A DNA stretch of 64,000 bases from Triatoma infestans (lineage: Eukaryota > Arthropoda > Insecta > Hemiptera > Reduviidae). The notes under the pieces were generated by a model, which saw nothing but the letters and a program-made list of their open reading frames with translations, was not told where the DNA came from and did no database searches. The translations under genes and the position numbers were made by a program. This document shows, piece by piece, positions 21,661 to 32,273 of this stretch. Position 1 is the stretch's first letter. Each line of letters starts with the position of its first letter. The stretch is taken from assembly GCA_011037195.1 (NCBI GenBank), contig JAAEAF010003387.1, forward strand, positions 1-64,000, read 5' to 3'.

Positions 21661-21694
21661 CTTGCACGAAAATTTGTCCAGAAATTTTTACGGA

Positions 21695-21945
21695 ACTGTT
21701 GTTATTCATGAAATCGTGAGTGATCGATCGCCGGGAAAATCGTAAAGTTGTGTGCGGAGATGGTTACTAAGATGGTTACTGAAAAGCCGCGCGAGAATTT
21801 CTTGAACGTTTCGTGTCTTGTTTGAAGGGATACTTTTCTTGACTTTATAGTATCGGGAGATGAAACTTGGGTTTACCACCCACCATACCCCAGAGAGCAA
21901 ACGACAAACAATACAATGGACGCCATACCCATACTCAATCTGTAT
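21695..21945 (+). pseudogene. Mariner-type transposase fragment
   Basis: Plus-strand pieces EMVTKMVTEK, FLERFVSCLKG and FLDFIVSGDETWVYH, then in the next frame HHTPESKRQTIQWTPYP. This is the stretch around the first catalytic Asp (the D of GDETW) of mariner transposases, where WVPRMLTEEQK, FLERF..EGDAFLDRIVTGDETWVHHY and TPESKRQSMQW are usual. Only about 80 residues survive, with at least two frame changes and stops. The DNA then runs into (TA)n at about 21977 and a 1-kb repeat scrap. It is a different copy from the mariner at 49951-51227. Confidence 0.6.
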
Positions 21946-22039
21946 ATGTGTTATGCCGTTCACACACATAGATTTATTATATATATATATATATATATAC
22001 ACAACCAATATTTTCTTAAAAAAAAGAAAAAAAAAAGGG

Positions 22040-22115
22040 GGGGACCTCAAAATGTGTATTTTCGTTGAGCACTCAATTTTGAATATTTCACACGATCGCA
22101 ATATTTGCTATTACG
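22040..22115 (+). repeat. 1-kb repeat, terminal fragment
   Basis: GGACCTCAAAATGTGTATTTTC, then GAATATTTCACACGATCGC matches the tail just before the terminal palindrome. Confidence 0.5.
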
Positions 22116-22504
22116 CAATATTTCCTCTACGATTACATACGATAAAAAAGAAAAAAAGAAGTGAAATGTAATTATAGTTAAAACTATGATAACATAACTC
22201 TCTCATTTAATTAGAAAAACAAATAGATTAAAATTATAATCCTGTTTAATTGCATTATAAGTTCGGGAAAATTATTAATCCATTAATTAAAAAGTTTTGA
22301 AAATAAAAATCACACACTTTATTCCTCTCTAGCATAACTCTCCATCAATAGAATAACAATTTTTTTCAATAATATAAAGGAGAAAAATGAATTTTAATGA
22401 ATAAAGTAAAGCTCTCCCTATATACAGCAAAAAAAAAAAATAAGCTATTAAAAAAATAAAATAATAATAAAAAATAATTTACCATCAAAGTTTGACACAA
22501 GTAA

Positions 22505-22535
<31 letters not shown>

Positions 22536-23205
22536 AAATTTAATCATGTAGTTTGTAAACTGATGGATTTTACCTTTTAACTTTAATCTGTTTTCTTTTA
22601 ACAGTGTTCTCTCTCAGTATGGATTGGAATTTAATTTGTTTCAAATTTTAATTTATTTTACTCCATATAAGGAGTGGTTTTGTATAGCGTAATAAATTTT
22701 ATTTCAACTACCATTCTGGCTTGTGAGTGGAAAAATAGAAAAACAGTTAAGCATTTCATAATTAACTTTTCCCTAGAAATCTACGAGTATGTTGTGAAAT
22801 CTCTTACAAGTTTATAAGTTGTGGTTTTTATTAGAAGAGTCGTTGAAACTGTATTCCTGAGTAATACTGAATAACTTGGAAAAACAAATAACAATGTATA
22901 TACTTGCTAGATTAACAAGGAAGGGTTCGTGAATAATGTGGGGGGATTATCCACGGTAAAACTAAGGATCTTTCGTAAAATTTTTAAATTAAAAATTTGT
23001 TTAGAAAATACTATATCACAGGACTTTCTATTATTGCTTTGGCTAAATATAATAATAATTATAAAAATTCACCGTATTTTTCTTAAAATTTGGACTTTAT
23101 AATCCAATTAAATTTAATTCAATTACTGTTAATATTATGTTGTAAATGATACATATTGGTTTTCATCAATAGCAGATAGTAAACACGATTACATTGCAGA
23201 CATAG
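22116..23205. other. AT-rich sequence with a 28-nt poly-A
   Basis: Nothing recognised. A poly-A run of 28 lies at 22506-22533. Confidence 0.5.
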
Positions 23206-23320
23206 AATTAGAGAGAATTAGAATGATGCAGGGAGGGAGGACTCAAACCCATACACTGCAGCCTCCCATTGAGGCTTATTGAGCTACCAACCCCTCGAAA
23301 ACTAGTAGAGGAAGCTCTAC

Positions 23321-23640
23321 TCAGCTCATGAGGTCCAGAACCTTCCCCACCAGTCCTTCTTGGAGTATGATTTTCTCCGATCTCAACGTACCGAAGATCT
23401 CGTACCGCAATCTGCCGATTGCAACGCAATCAAACAGCAGGTGAGAGGCCGTCTCCTCCTTCTCCTGACACAGTCTAAACAAGGACTCTGAATCCACCAA
23501 TCCCACCTTGTGCAGATGTTTCTTGAACCCTTCCATGCCCCGTAAACAGGCCTGTTATCAGAGAAATCTGATACCTACTTAGACCCAGGATGTCTCTGGT
23601 TCTTCTATTGCAGACGTAAATCAATCCGTAAAGGCAGAAA
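23321..23640 (-). pseudogene. LINE C-terminal (post-RNase H) remnant
   Basis: Minus-strand 23321-23536 encodes KHLHKVGLVDSESLFRLCQE, KEETASHLLFDCVAIGRLRY and a short tail. Just upstream in another frame is LITGLFTGHGR. This TGH...HLHK.GL...C..C.EEET..H.L.C..L order is the terminal cysteine region of I-group LINE proteins, as also seen at 33535-33690. The first cysteine of the knuckle is Phe. One frame change separates the two parts. No RT or RNase H nearby, so a 3' scrap. Confidence 0.6.
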
Positions 23641-23939
23641 ATTTAAAAACACCTCAGCTGTTTAGAATCCCCCTACTAAAATCACTTCATCCGGAAAAAT
23701 GTTAGAAATGAAAGTGATAGGTTTATAGCTAGGTAACAGTTAGCTAGGTAGCAGCATTCTGTAATAGGAACCAAAGAGAGGGATCTAAAGCAAAAAGAGG
23801 CGCGCACACACACAAAACTGCCACCACTTTACACGTAAATAGAAATTAGGTTGCGAGAGATTTTAGACTGAGTAAAGAGGAGGGTAATAGTTGGTTGCTG
23901 ACGCGTTGTAACTGCTGTATAAAGTGTTCTAAAGACTAA
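23641..23939. other. Mixed sequence with a 1-kb repeat scrap
   Basis: 23690-23740 (TCCGGAAAAATGTTAGAAATG, AAGTGATAGG) resembles a module of the 1-kb repeat. The rest is unassigned. Confidence 0.35.
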
Positions 23940-25222
23940 TTTGTAGGGCTGGCGCAGCTGTATATAAATACAGAGTCTCCCAGTCTAGTCTGGCCTAAAT
24001 AGCGAGTAAGATACTCAATTTTGTGTGTCATCACCAGTTTGGATTTCCGAGTGGTCAGTCTACAATCCAGCAGGCGCATTGCGTTGTAGATACCATCGCT
24101 ACCTCCCTTGAGCTGAAACAATACTGTGCTGGCGTCTTTTTAGACATCTCTAGAGCCTTTGACTGCGTGTAGCACGAATGTTTACTGTGGAAGCTCAAGG
24201 GCCTCCTACCCTGTACCTACTACCTCATCCTAAGATCCTATCTGAGTGAGCGATTCTTCCAATCACCCGAGGCTCATCTACTTCCTCCATCTATCCCATC
24301 CTAGCCGGAGTGCCTCAGGGCAGCATCCTGGCACCCATCCTATACACAATTTATACTGCCGACATCCCCGTACACCCCAACACGAGCCTATTCACCTATG
24401 CTGATGACACAGCAATCCTATCACCCCACACAGATCCCGTTCTCTCCAGGCGCTCCTTGCAAATCCATCTCCACTCACTTGAATCCTGGTTAACCAAATG
24501 GAGAATAAAAATCAACCTTAACAAATCCCAGTACATAGTCTTCACATTAAACAACAAAGTACTCCCCCCCGTCTACCTGTTCAATATCCCTATTTCTCCC
24601 GCAGACCACGTTCGCTATCTTAGACTATACTTAGACAAGCGACTCACATGTAATCCCCCCCATACGAGACTTAAACGAATCACCCTCAACCAACGCTTCA
24701 GACTTCTGGCTAGACTTCTTGACAAACGCTCTAAACTAACACTTCTAAACAAAAGACAGCTTTACATCTCACTGCTCGCTCCAATTTGGACATACGGACT
24801 AGAACTATACGGCACTGCTAAGCGTTCCAACCTCAATAGAATTCAAACCCTTCAATCAAAAATCCTCCGTCGAATTGTCGACGCTCCTTTTTACGTCACC
24901 AACCGCACCATCCACAACGACATCAAGATCCCGTTTGTCAACGACCTCGCAAAATCCCGATACATCAAATTCCACAGTCACCTATCCCTCCATCCAAATC
25001 CCCTCGTCCAAGCCCTCTACTCAAACTCACTCCCAGGTAATCCCCAAAGACGACTGAAGCGCCGTTGGGCCCGCGACCTCCTGGATAACTAATGTCAGTT
25101 ATCACTGGATAACAGCCATTCATGACATTACATGATATAGTATTCCTTCTATCATATTTACTTGTTTTATATATATATATATATAATACAGTTGTAAATA
25201 TTCAATAAACAAAACAAAAAAA
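23940..25222 (+). mobile_element. Jockey-type non-LTR retrotransposon, 5'-truncated
   Basis: Plus-strand element with RT sequence from about 24029 to 25092, then a 3' untranslated region with a (TA)n run at about 25169-25185, an AATAAA signal at about 25203 and an A-rich end. The absence of endonuclease and ORF1 indicates 5' truncation, usual for target-primed insertion. Confidence 0.75.
24029..25092 (+). pseudogene. Jockey-type reverse transcriptase
   Basis: 24029-24300 gives HHQFGFPSGQSTIQQAH, then AGVFLDISRAFDCV with the first catalytic Asp, a stop (TAG at about 24170), LLWKLKGLLPCTYYLILRSY and a frame change near 24260-24300. The long frame 24310-25092 continues MPQGSILAPILYTIYTADIP, TYADDTAIL with the two catalytic Asp (about 24390-24425), WRIKINLNKSQ, VRYLRLYLDKRLT, RQLYISLLAPIWTYGLELYG, ILRRIVDAPFYVTNRTIHND and NPQRRLKRRWARDLLDN. 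This is fingers-palm-thumb and C-terminus of Jockey-clade ORF2 as found in many insects. The catalytic palm itself is intact; one stop and one frame change upstream disable it. The 16500-17195 copy is its close relative. Confidence 0.82.
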
Positions 25223-25299
25223 TTTTTGTGTGTGTGTGTGTGTCTCTCTCTCTCTGCTTTAGATCCCTCTCTTCGGATCCTATTACAATTCTAAGTTTA

Positions 25300-25560
25300 A
25301 AGCAAATCCGTTTGGAGCTCTTGGAGCTGAGTAAAGTTCAAAAACTTAGAAATCTATTCTGTACAATTGCACTTCCTGTTTACCGTTTTGTTTTTTTTTT
25401 GTTTTCTTCAAATTAGGAATTCTAGCACTGCTTTTCACATAACATAATTTTATATAGTTAATGGAACCTTACTTTGAACTGAATTGGCACTTTAAAGTTG
25501 CAGATACTCCAAGAACACTCTAGAGATCAGTTTTCTGAAATTAAAAGAAATAAGCATTTT
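25300..25560 (+). repeat. 1-kb repeat, fragment
   Basis: AATCTATTCTGTACAATTGCAC, then TTCCTGTTTACCG, AATTAGGAATTCTAGC and AACTGAATTGGCACTTTAAAG resemble a module. Preceded by a GT/CT microsatellite at 25227-25255. Confidence 0.45.
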
Positions 25561-25867
25561 ATATGTGTAGATAGAAAAAAGAAGGAAAACTCTTTAATTA
25601 AGAAAATACAAGTTACAGTATCATGTCTGGAAAAATATTATTAAAAATTAATTAATTCTTCAATACCAAAACAAATCCTTTATAATTTATATTAATTAAT
25701 AAAAGAAAACTAAAATAAATAAATAATAAACTTTGTTTACTTTACACATAATGTATAGTATATAGAGACAAATTAAATAGCCATTAAGACTCGGTCGGTT
25801 GATTAAATCTCATAAACTTAAATGTATTGAAATTTCATTCTCAGTAATTACTGCAAATAAAAAAAAA
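25561..25867. other. AT-rich, no feature recognised
   Basis: No coding or repeat signal assigned. Confidence 0.5.
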
Positions 25868-26733
25868 AAGTCTGGTGTGAAACACTCGCACAACTTTCTC
25901 TTACTCCAGTTTTCATAATTATAATTGACAAATTTTATAGTTAGTGTACCAAATTTAATGAAATCCATCGAAAACTTAAAAATCTGTTCAGTAAAAGCGC
26001 ACTTCCGGTTTACTAATTTTCTTGAAACTCGGAATTTCGGTCATCTATTTATTTCTAATTAATTTTGTTTTGTTTGGATAATAGATTTTTTTTGTATAAT
26101 CCACTATGACAGCAATTAAGAGAAAAACTAAACCCCCCAAAAGTGCCCTTAAATGAATTTTTCCTAGAGAAATATTTTAAATAAAAGTTGTAGATCTTTG
26201 TATGTTTAGTTGATATAAGTTTCAAGAAAATCTTCGGAGCCATTTTTGAAAAAATTGCGAAAAAGTGAAAAAAAAAAAAAATCATTTAGTAAAGTGGTAA
26301 AGTAATCGCTTTTCCGGTTATCCGATTTTTTCAAACTCGTAATTTCAACAACATATTCAATTCTAATTAACATTATTTCGATGACGGAATTGTCCAATAA
26401 ACTGAAATATCACTTTAGATGAAAACCTAACCCTACCCCTCCTCCATAAATGCCCGTAAATGAACTTTTCCAGAGAAATGTTTGAATTAAAAGTTGTATC
26501 TCTTTGTATGTGTAGTTCATATACCAAGTTTGAAGAAAATCGGAGTCGAAGCCATTTTTGAGAAAAACGCAAAAAAGTAAAAAAATCAAGTAGTAAAGTG
26601 TTACTTTCGGTTGAGGAATTTTGACAGATAACGTACTGTCAGATCCTATGGTGATATCTAAACGGAATATCAAGTTTCAACTTTCTATGGTTTTTCTTTT
26701 TTGAGGTATGCTGTTCACATATACACATATACA

Positions 26734-28500
26734 GATAATATATTTAATTTAGTGAATATTGTTAAAATCAAACTGAATTCGAAAATAAGCAAGGTTTACG
26801 CCTTTCTCGTTGGTTTCTCATCTGCGTTCGACACTATAGATAGGTATTGGTTAACTTATAAACTAACGCAGCTTGGAATTTCGACAAAAATGTTAAAGTC
26901 AATAAAGGGCCTTCTTTGTGGAATAGTGGTGCAGTTTGGTGCAGGCAAGGTTTAACGGATTATTTTAGTACGGGAATGGGCATTAAGCAAGGTTGCTTAT
27001 TGAGTCCGCTATTGTTGTCTCTATTTTTAAATGATATCGATGAGTACATAGTTGGTGGGGGTGTACATATTTGTAATAGGAGAGTAAAAATATTAACCTA
27101 TGCGGATGACATTGTGTTATTGGCCTCAGAACCGTGCACTTTGCAACGTATGATTGATTCATTGCGGAATTATGTTGACACCTGGAACTTAAAAATTAAC
27201 CTACAGAAATCAAAAATAGTTATATTCAGTAATGGCGGAAAGAGGTCAAAGAAAGAAAAATGGATTATGGAAATGAGCAAATTGAAATCGTTAATAAATA
27301 TAAATATCTGGGTATACTTTTAACTCCAAAGCTATCTTTTGCAGAAAATCATAAAGAGAAACTTAAAAAATCAAAATGTGGTCTAAACTCAGTATGGTGT
27401 CAACTAATGGAGAGTAACACGGTTTCATTTGGTGCGAAGTTGAGAGTGTTCAACAGTGTAAGTCGTTCTGTTTTATGTTACGGAAGCTCAGGTTTGGGGA
27501 GGTGGATGGTATGAGGATGTGGAAAAGTTATTTAGATATTTTGTCAAAAGATTATTTAGGCTGCCCAATTATGCCCGAACATCATTTATTCATATTGAAA
27601 CCGGTAACGGGCCGACACAATTATATACAATGAAGCTGCACCATGAGTATATCGTTAAAGTGTTAAATATGCCCGACTCAAGGTTGCCAAAAATATTAGC
27701 ATTAGAAATTATTAAAAGAAACATGTTCTGGTTCCGTGAAATTAATGATCACATTTTGAAAATTAGTTTGGGACCGCCAATAAATATCCATAATATTCAG
27801 CTGTGGGACAAAAAGTTATTGTTAATTAGAAAAACATTAAGTGAGCATTACAACAATGAATTTATGGATGAAATTAAGAATTCAAATAATTATATGTTGG
27901 GTAGGGAATTATGTTATAATCTGGTACAAAATAATTATCTATATAATACTCTGCCTCTTTCTAGTAAAATATTAATATTTAAACTTAGACGTGAACTTTT
28001 ACATTTAAGTTAAAAACCTTTTATTGATAATGAATCTGAAGAAGTTATTTGTGTCTGTCCTGTTTGTAATTTGCAAGAAAAAGAAGATCTTTATCATTTC
28101 CTCCTTGTTTGCCCTAAATATCACGATGTGAGAATGAAAATATTTAAAACAGCTAATATAAGTAAAGAAAATATGTTGGAATTTTTAAATGGGAAAAATT
28201 GGTCAATGTTGGTAAAATATTGTAAAACAGCTTACGACCTTAGAAATAATTTATTAAATATATAATACTAGAATACTATTCATTATTTATTTTGTATTAT
28301 AAAAGAGGCAAATTATTTTTATTTTTCATTTATTTGTTTTATTATGTTATTTAGTTCTAAGATATATTTTGGTTTCTTTGAAGTTAAATTGATAAGACTC
28401 CTCTAGACGGCCTAGGCCATTGAGTCTGTCTTTATGCATTTACAAGTTAAGTTTATTGTAATCTTATAAAAACTATTAATAAAGACTTATCTATCTATCT
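26734..28500 (+). mobile_element. LINE inserted in a microsatellite, with 13-bp target duplication
   Basis: ATACACATATACA occurs at 26721-26733 and again at 28501-28513, exactly flanking the element. The 3' end is a short ATCT repeat (TTATCTATCTATCT) directly before the second copy, a typical LINE tail. The 5' end falls inside the RT domain, so the insertion is 5'-truncated. The flanks are themselves CA/TA-rich, so the duplication could partly reflect microsatellite identity, but the tail and the rejoining of the 1-kb repeat support it. Confidence 0.75.
26770..28265 (+). pseudogene. LINE reverse transcriptase and C-terminal domain
   Basis: Segments in order: FLVGFSSAFDTIDRYWL (first catalytic Asp region, weakened: VGF for LDF), frame change at about 26935, GIKQGCLLSPLLLSLFLND, ILTYADDIVLLASEP with intact YADD near 27100, WNLKINLQKSKIVIFSNGG, frame change near 27260, VNKYKYLGILLTPKLSF, FGAKLRVFNSVSRSVLCYGS, frame change near 27515, then a 164-residue C-terminal part (27519-28013). 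After a stop come VCPVCNLQEKEDLYHFLLVC and PKYHDVRMKIF with a CPVC...H...C zinc motif. This matches a LINE family widespread in arthropods; I cannot fix the clade. The frame is broken at three or more places but is otherwise well preserved, so it is relatively young. Confidence 0.75.
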
Positions 28501-28870
28501 ATACACATATACACACACATACACACACACATATATACACACAGACCATTTAATAAAAGCCATTTCTTTTTGGACTCAGGGGATCTCAAAACGGATATTT
28601 CCGGTGAAAACTCGATATTGAAAATTTGACACGATTGCAATACTTCCTCCTGCTAAACTAACATTGAATAAAAATAAACTTGAATAATTTTAATGAATTA
28701 ATATCCTGTGTGTGTTGGAGAGAGAAACCAGAAACTTTATCATTTTATTTAATAATTTTTTCTGTGGCTATTGCAGTTCTACAGTAATGTCTAGAGCAGT
28801 GCTCTGCAACCGGTGTGCCGTGTGCTAATGCTGTGTGCCGCCGCGCCCTTGCATAATAGTAGGTGTAACA

Positions 28871-29345
28871 CAGGGGTGGCCAGCCGTGCGCCGCATGTAG
28901 CCCGTCGTGTAAAATAAATAATGCCAAAAGTGGTGAATAAATTTGACCACTATTTTTTTATTCAGTCAATATACGAAACAATACGAATGGATTCGAAAGC
29001 ATTTTGCAACCAATGCTATAAATTCTGCAGATGCACTTTCTCTGCAAATTCGAGATGAATTTATTGAATTGAGTAACGGATGGGACGCTAAAACTTCACT
29101 TAGCCGAAGTTACATTAGATGCTTTCTGGATTTCGGTTAGGAAAGTATATCCTCGGAATTCAGACCACGCTATTTCAATTCTACTCCAATTTTCAACAAC
29201 ATATTTATATGGACAAAGTTTTTCACCTCTAGTATTAATTAATATTGATAAACGGACGTGCTTAAAAGGTCTTGATCCAAGAACTTCGGATTGTACTTTC
29301 AAATATCGAGGTGAATGTAAAACATTTGTGTTCATTGATACACGC
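28871..29345 (+). pseudogene. hAT transposase C-terminal relic with a second hAT-like terminus
   Basis: CAGGGGTGGCCAGCCGTGCG at 28871 is a typical hAT terminus and may mark a second element nested in or fused with the outer one. About 100 bp later the plus strand gives FSQYTKQYEWIRKHF and LSLQIRDEFIELSNGW, then after a frame change LDAFWISVRKVYPR and ILLQFSTTYLYGQSFSPL. This is the C-terminal dimerisation region of hAT transposases, where FW..V..EYP.....A...LL.F.TTYLCE..FS.L is usual. The Cys-Glu of TYLCE is Tyr-Gly here. The N-terminal zinc finger and RNase H-like catalytic core are missing. No complementary CCACCCCTG terminus was found downstream. Confidence 0.65.
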
Positions 29346-30585
29346 TCAGGTATCACGTTAATTATTCCTTCTTTTTTTTATATTATGCTATCTAAATAGG
29401 GTATCGTAATTAGCGGATCGTCTTTAAATTGGAGTTAATATGTTTGAATGGTCTCTGAGTGAGGGCTTAAGATTTGGCAGCGATTCTGGAGTCACGAAGC
29501 TGAATGAGATTGTTGTTGCTAATCTCTCTAAGTTACTGTCTGATGTCCTCAGGGATGTTACTTCTGAGAAAACATCATCAGGTGATGCAAACTCAGCCTC
29601 TGGCCCTCTCTCAACAACTCAAACCGCTGAGACATCTTGGAGGGTAATTCGACGCCGGACGTCATCCTTTCTCGATCAACAATGAGGCATTCGTTTAATG
29701 CTGCAGGTTATTTGCTTAATGTGGCAGGTTTAAAATCTAAGATGTGTTCCTTTTTAAAAAAAAATTAATAAAAAGATTTGATATTTTTATATTATTAGAA
29801 TTTTTTTTGGACAAAAGATAATGTTAATTCTTTTGATTTGGGATGGGGGGCAATATAGCCTTTATTGTGTTCATTCAATAAAAAATTCTGCATCTGGTTG
29901 GCCACTGGCGGCGAGCTCTATGGGATTAGATCATCTCTTCCTAAAAACTTAGTATATTTTGTTGAAATTGATGGGGGTATATTTAATTTCAGTCAATTGT
30001 CCTACAGAAAATTTTTAGTTTATGCTATCAACCGTAATTTTTGGCAGAGTGCAGGAATTTAACTTCTGATTAGTGTTATTTATTAAATATATATATATAT
30101 ATTATTTTTCTTTTTTGTTTTGTTTTTTAATGTATACTCGTTTTTGTTTCTTTAATTTTTCTCTTAATTTGTTTTTTCATTATTACTTATTAATTTAGTC
30201 TTTTAATATAATCATTAACTTATCTTCATTAATTTTAAAATTGTATAGCAGACAGACATTAAAAATTTATATCATTTTTAAATTCAAGTATAGTCTTTTT
30301 GTTATATACTTTTTGTTTCAGATATTTACTTTTCCCCACTTTTCTGTATTTATTTATCTATACTTTATCTACACTTTGTATTTTCCATTTTTCTTGCGTA
30401 TTATATTAAAGAAAGAACACTTTTTTTATTGTAATATGAAATAATACTTTTTGTTAAAAATGTTTAAAACATCTGTTCTCCGTCTGACGGGAAACTATTC
30501 CAAGCCATGAATACTGTGTATTCTTTCTTGATTACTGTAAATTTTTCAATAAAGTATTATTATTAGTATATTATCATTATAAGTA
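29346..30585. other. Unassigned interior of the hAT block
   Basis: Frames at 29440-29685 (81 residues, Ser/Thr-rich, ending RRRTSSFLDQQ) and 29865-30062 (65 residues) have no domain I recognise. AATAAAGTATTATTATTAG near 30549 looks like a retroelement 3' end with a polyadenylation signal and TTA repeats, so 29860-30570 may be the 3' part of a LINE. Confidence 0.35.
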
Positions 30586-31077
30586 GGGTAAAACTAGGAA
30601 GATGACAGGGTAGAAGAAGACGCAAACTTTGCTTCTCCTGTTTGCCACGACGTGGCGTCATGGAAGATAGTCCAGGAGTAGAGATCAGAAGCGAACGTAT
30701 TGCAAAATTGTGTGTTTCCATGAACATTTATACCTCAGGTATATTTGGTGAATACTGAATTTTCCATAACGCTTAGTTACATTATTTTTCTTTCTTAATG
30801 ACTAATATAATGGCAATTGAAGTGAAAGATTTCCTACTGTATTTAAAGTTGGAGTCGTAAACCATAGTGTTTATGACCAGTTTTCATGTCGACAGCCATG
30901 TTACTTTCACAGAGGAGAGATTTCCTCTACCTATGGTGCGGTCATAGGTATATACATGTAGTGTATTTGTATTTTGTTTCTGGAATAAATGAGAATATTT
31001 TTATTTTGAAAAATAACCTTCTTTTTTTAATATAGGGCATAACTTTGAAATGTGCGTCATCTCTCCTAGCTTTACCC
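30586..31077. mobile_element. 492-bp MITE with TA target duplication
   Basis: Left end GGGTAAAACTAGGAAGATGA; the complement of the right end is GGGTAAAGCTAGGAGAGATGA. These imperfect terminal inverted repeats of about 20 bp are flanked by TA on each side (30584-30585 and 31078-31079), as expected for Tc1/mariner-superfamily transposases. No coding capacity. It contains a poly-A-signal-like AATAAA and a central region with no internal repeat seen. It lies inside the hAT element and is therefore probably younger. Confidence 0.78.
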
Positions 31078-31254
31078 TATAGTTCTTAAGTTATGTATGT
31101 AACAAATAAAATAAAAAATTATATAATATTTATGCATATTTACTTCTGGTGTGCCGTGAAATTTGGGGAAGAGCATTGTTGTCCCGTGGGTAAGAAAAGG
31201 TTACGGTGCACTGGTCTAGAGAGTGCCAATTTTTACTTATACTCTTAGTAAGAG

Positions 31255-31335
31255 GAAGTATTGCAATCGTGCGCCAAAATTTTCAAAATTGAGTTTGGAA
31301 ACCGGAAATACAAGTATTGTATGTTAGGGAAACTG
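31255..31335 (-). repeat. 1-kb repeat, terminal fragment
   Basis: AGAGGAAGTATTGCAATCGTG, CAAAATTGAGTTTGG and AACCGGAAATACAAG are the minus-strand start of the repeat. Confidence 0.55.
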
Positions 31336-31669
31336 AGTAAAATTGTTCAATTTCATACAATATTTAACTGCAATAAGAGAAAAATCGTGTGCAATTGTTC
31401 CACATCAGTTTTATTTAAATTTGTTAAATTAGTACCAAAAAGTGGTGTGGGGGGAGGGGGACACTCAGATGACTTTCTCTTTCTCCAATTTAATACAATT
31501 TAAATAACATACCTCCTTTAATTGCAGCGTTTATAATGTTTAGTTGGGCTGGCCATGTATCTGAGCGGATTTGTGTAGAGCGCCCTCAATTAAAGCCAAT
31601 AATACTTGTGAAGTTTAAATTTAAACCCAAACAGGCCGACCCTCCCAAAAACCTTTGCAAAATCAATTT

Positions 31670-31950
31670 TTGGGTATGTACAAATAAATGTGATACGTTT
31701 TTATCTGTGCAATGAGCATTCCATATTAAAAGAAAATCGTTGTTACCATTTTAAAGAAAATTCTAAAAATCGAAAAAAATTCACTGTGTGAGAGCGCATT
31801 TCCGGTTTAATCGATGTGGAATTCAATTAATGCTTCTAATCTTGTTATATTATTATTATTATTATAGTATGTAGATCGTAAAACCAGGCATTATACTAAA
31901 ATGGTACTTTAAATGAAAACAATTCCATCAATCCCTACAAGCCCCATTGT
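31670..31950 (+). repeat. 1-kb repeat, module fragment
   Basis: TGTGATACGTTTTTATCTGTG, AAAAGAAAATCGTTG, GCGCATTTCCGGTTTAATCG and AAATGGTACTTTAAATGAAAA follow module order, with a TTA microsatellite at about 31849-31864 inside. Confidence 0.55.
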
Positions 31951-31959
31951 AATATCCTT

Positions 31960-32215
31960 TAATCCGTCGTTTACCATCCCTCACTATATCAGATAACCCA
32001 CTAAGGCGTTTGAAACGCCAATGATCTCGTGATTTTCTCTCTGCAAGTAATAACAGCAATTATCTCTGCGTATAGGGGAGTGTGTTAACGCTAAGTAGCT
32101 TCTCCACTCAGAGTGTGCATGTACGAAAGTATATGCGTGCATGTTTAAATGATTACTGTGTGATCCTTGTTACTTATACTTGCAAGAATCGCTGGTGTAG
32201 CAATAAAAAAAAAAA
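31960..32215 (+). mobile_element. Jockey-type element, extreme 3' fragment with A tail
   Basis: Plus-strand residues LSDNPLRRLKRQ and a following RDFLSAS match the last residues of the Jockey-type frame at 24310-25092 (NPQRRLKRRWARDLL). The untranslated part has TTCTCCACTCAGAGTGTGC, matching 17086-17105, and ends in an A run (about 32203-32227 with G interruptions). Confidence 0.65.
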
Positions 32216-32240
32216 AAAGAAAAAAAAGAAAGCTACGCTA

Positions 32241-32273
<33 letters not shown>

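Larger units (their letters stand above)
25868..28660 (+). repeat. 1-kb repeat, near full length, holding a LINE
   Basis: Head TCTGGTGTGAAACACTCGC at about 25871, modules starting ACTTCCGGT near 26001 and TTTTCCGGTTATCCG near 26310, and the tail near 26600. The microsatellite block starts at about 26718, is interrupted by the LINE at 26734-28500, and resumes at 28501 (ACACATACACACACACATA) to the end ACTTCCTCCTGCTAAAC near 28640-28660. Frames on the minus strand within 26055-26673 are incidental. Confidence 0.8.
28797..31213. mobile_element. hAT-type DNA transposon (or composite) with 8-bp target duplication
   Basis: Perfect 8-bp duplication GTCTAGAG at 28789-28796 and 31214-31221, the length hAT transposases make. 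Ends begin CAGTGCTCTGCAACCGG on the left and, on the complement, CAGTGCACCGTAACC on the right. GTGTGCCGTG repeats follow near the left end, and TGTGCCGTGAAATTTGGGG lies near the right end, giving subterminal similarity. The interior holds a hAT C-terminal relic, an unassigned section and a 492-bp MITE, so it is partly made of later insertions. Confidence 0.75.

Noticed and set aside
21706..22101. Minus-strand frame of 131 residues
   Set aside because: Crosses a (TA)n tract and is antisense to a mariner relic; no domain of its own.
26055..26673. Several overlapping minus-strand frames, repeated near 59000, 62600 and 63400
   Set aside because: They recur wherever the 1-kb repeat occurs, with different lengths and breaks; no conserved protein, so not coding.
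29440..29685. Possible Ser/Thr-rich small protein
   Set aside because: Short, without a family match I can name, and inside a transposon block; kept only as unassigned.
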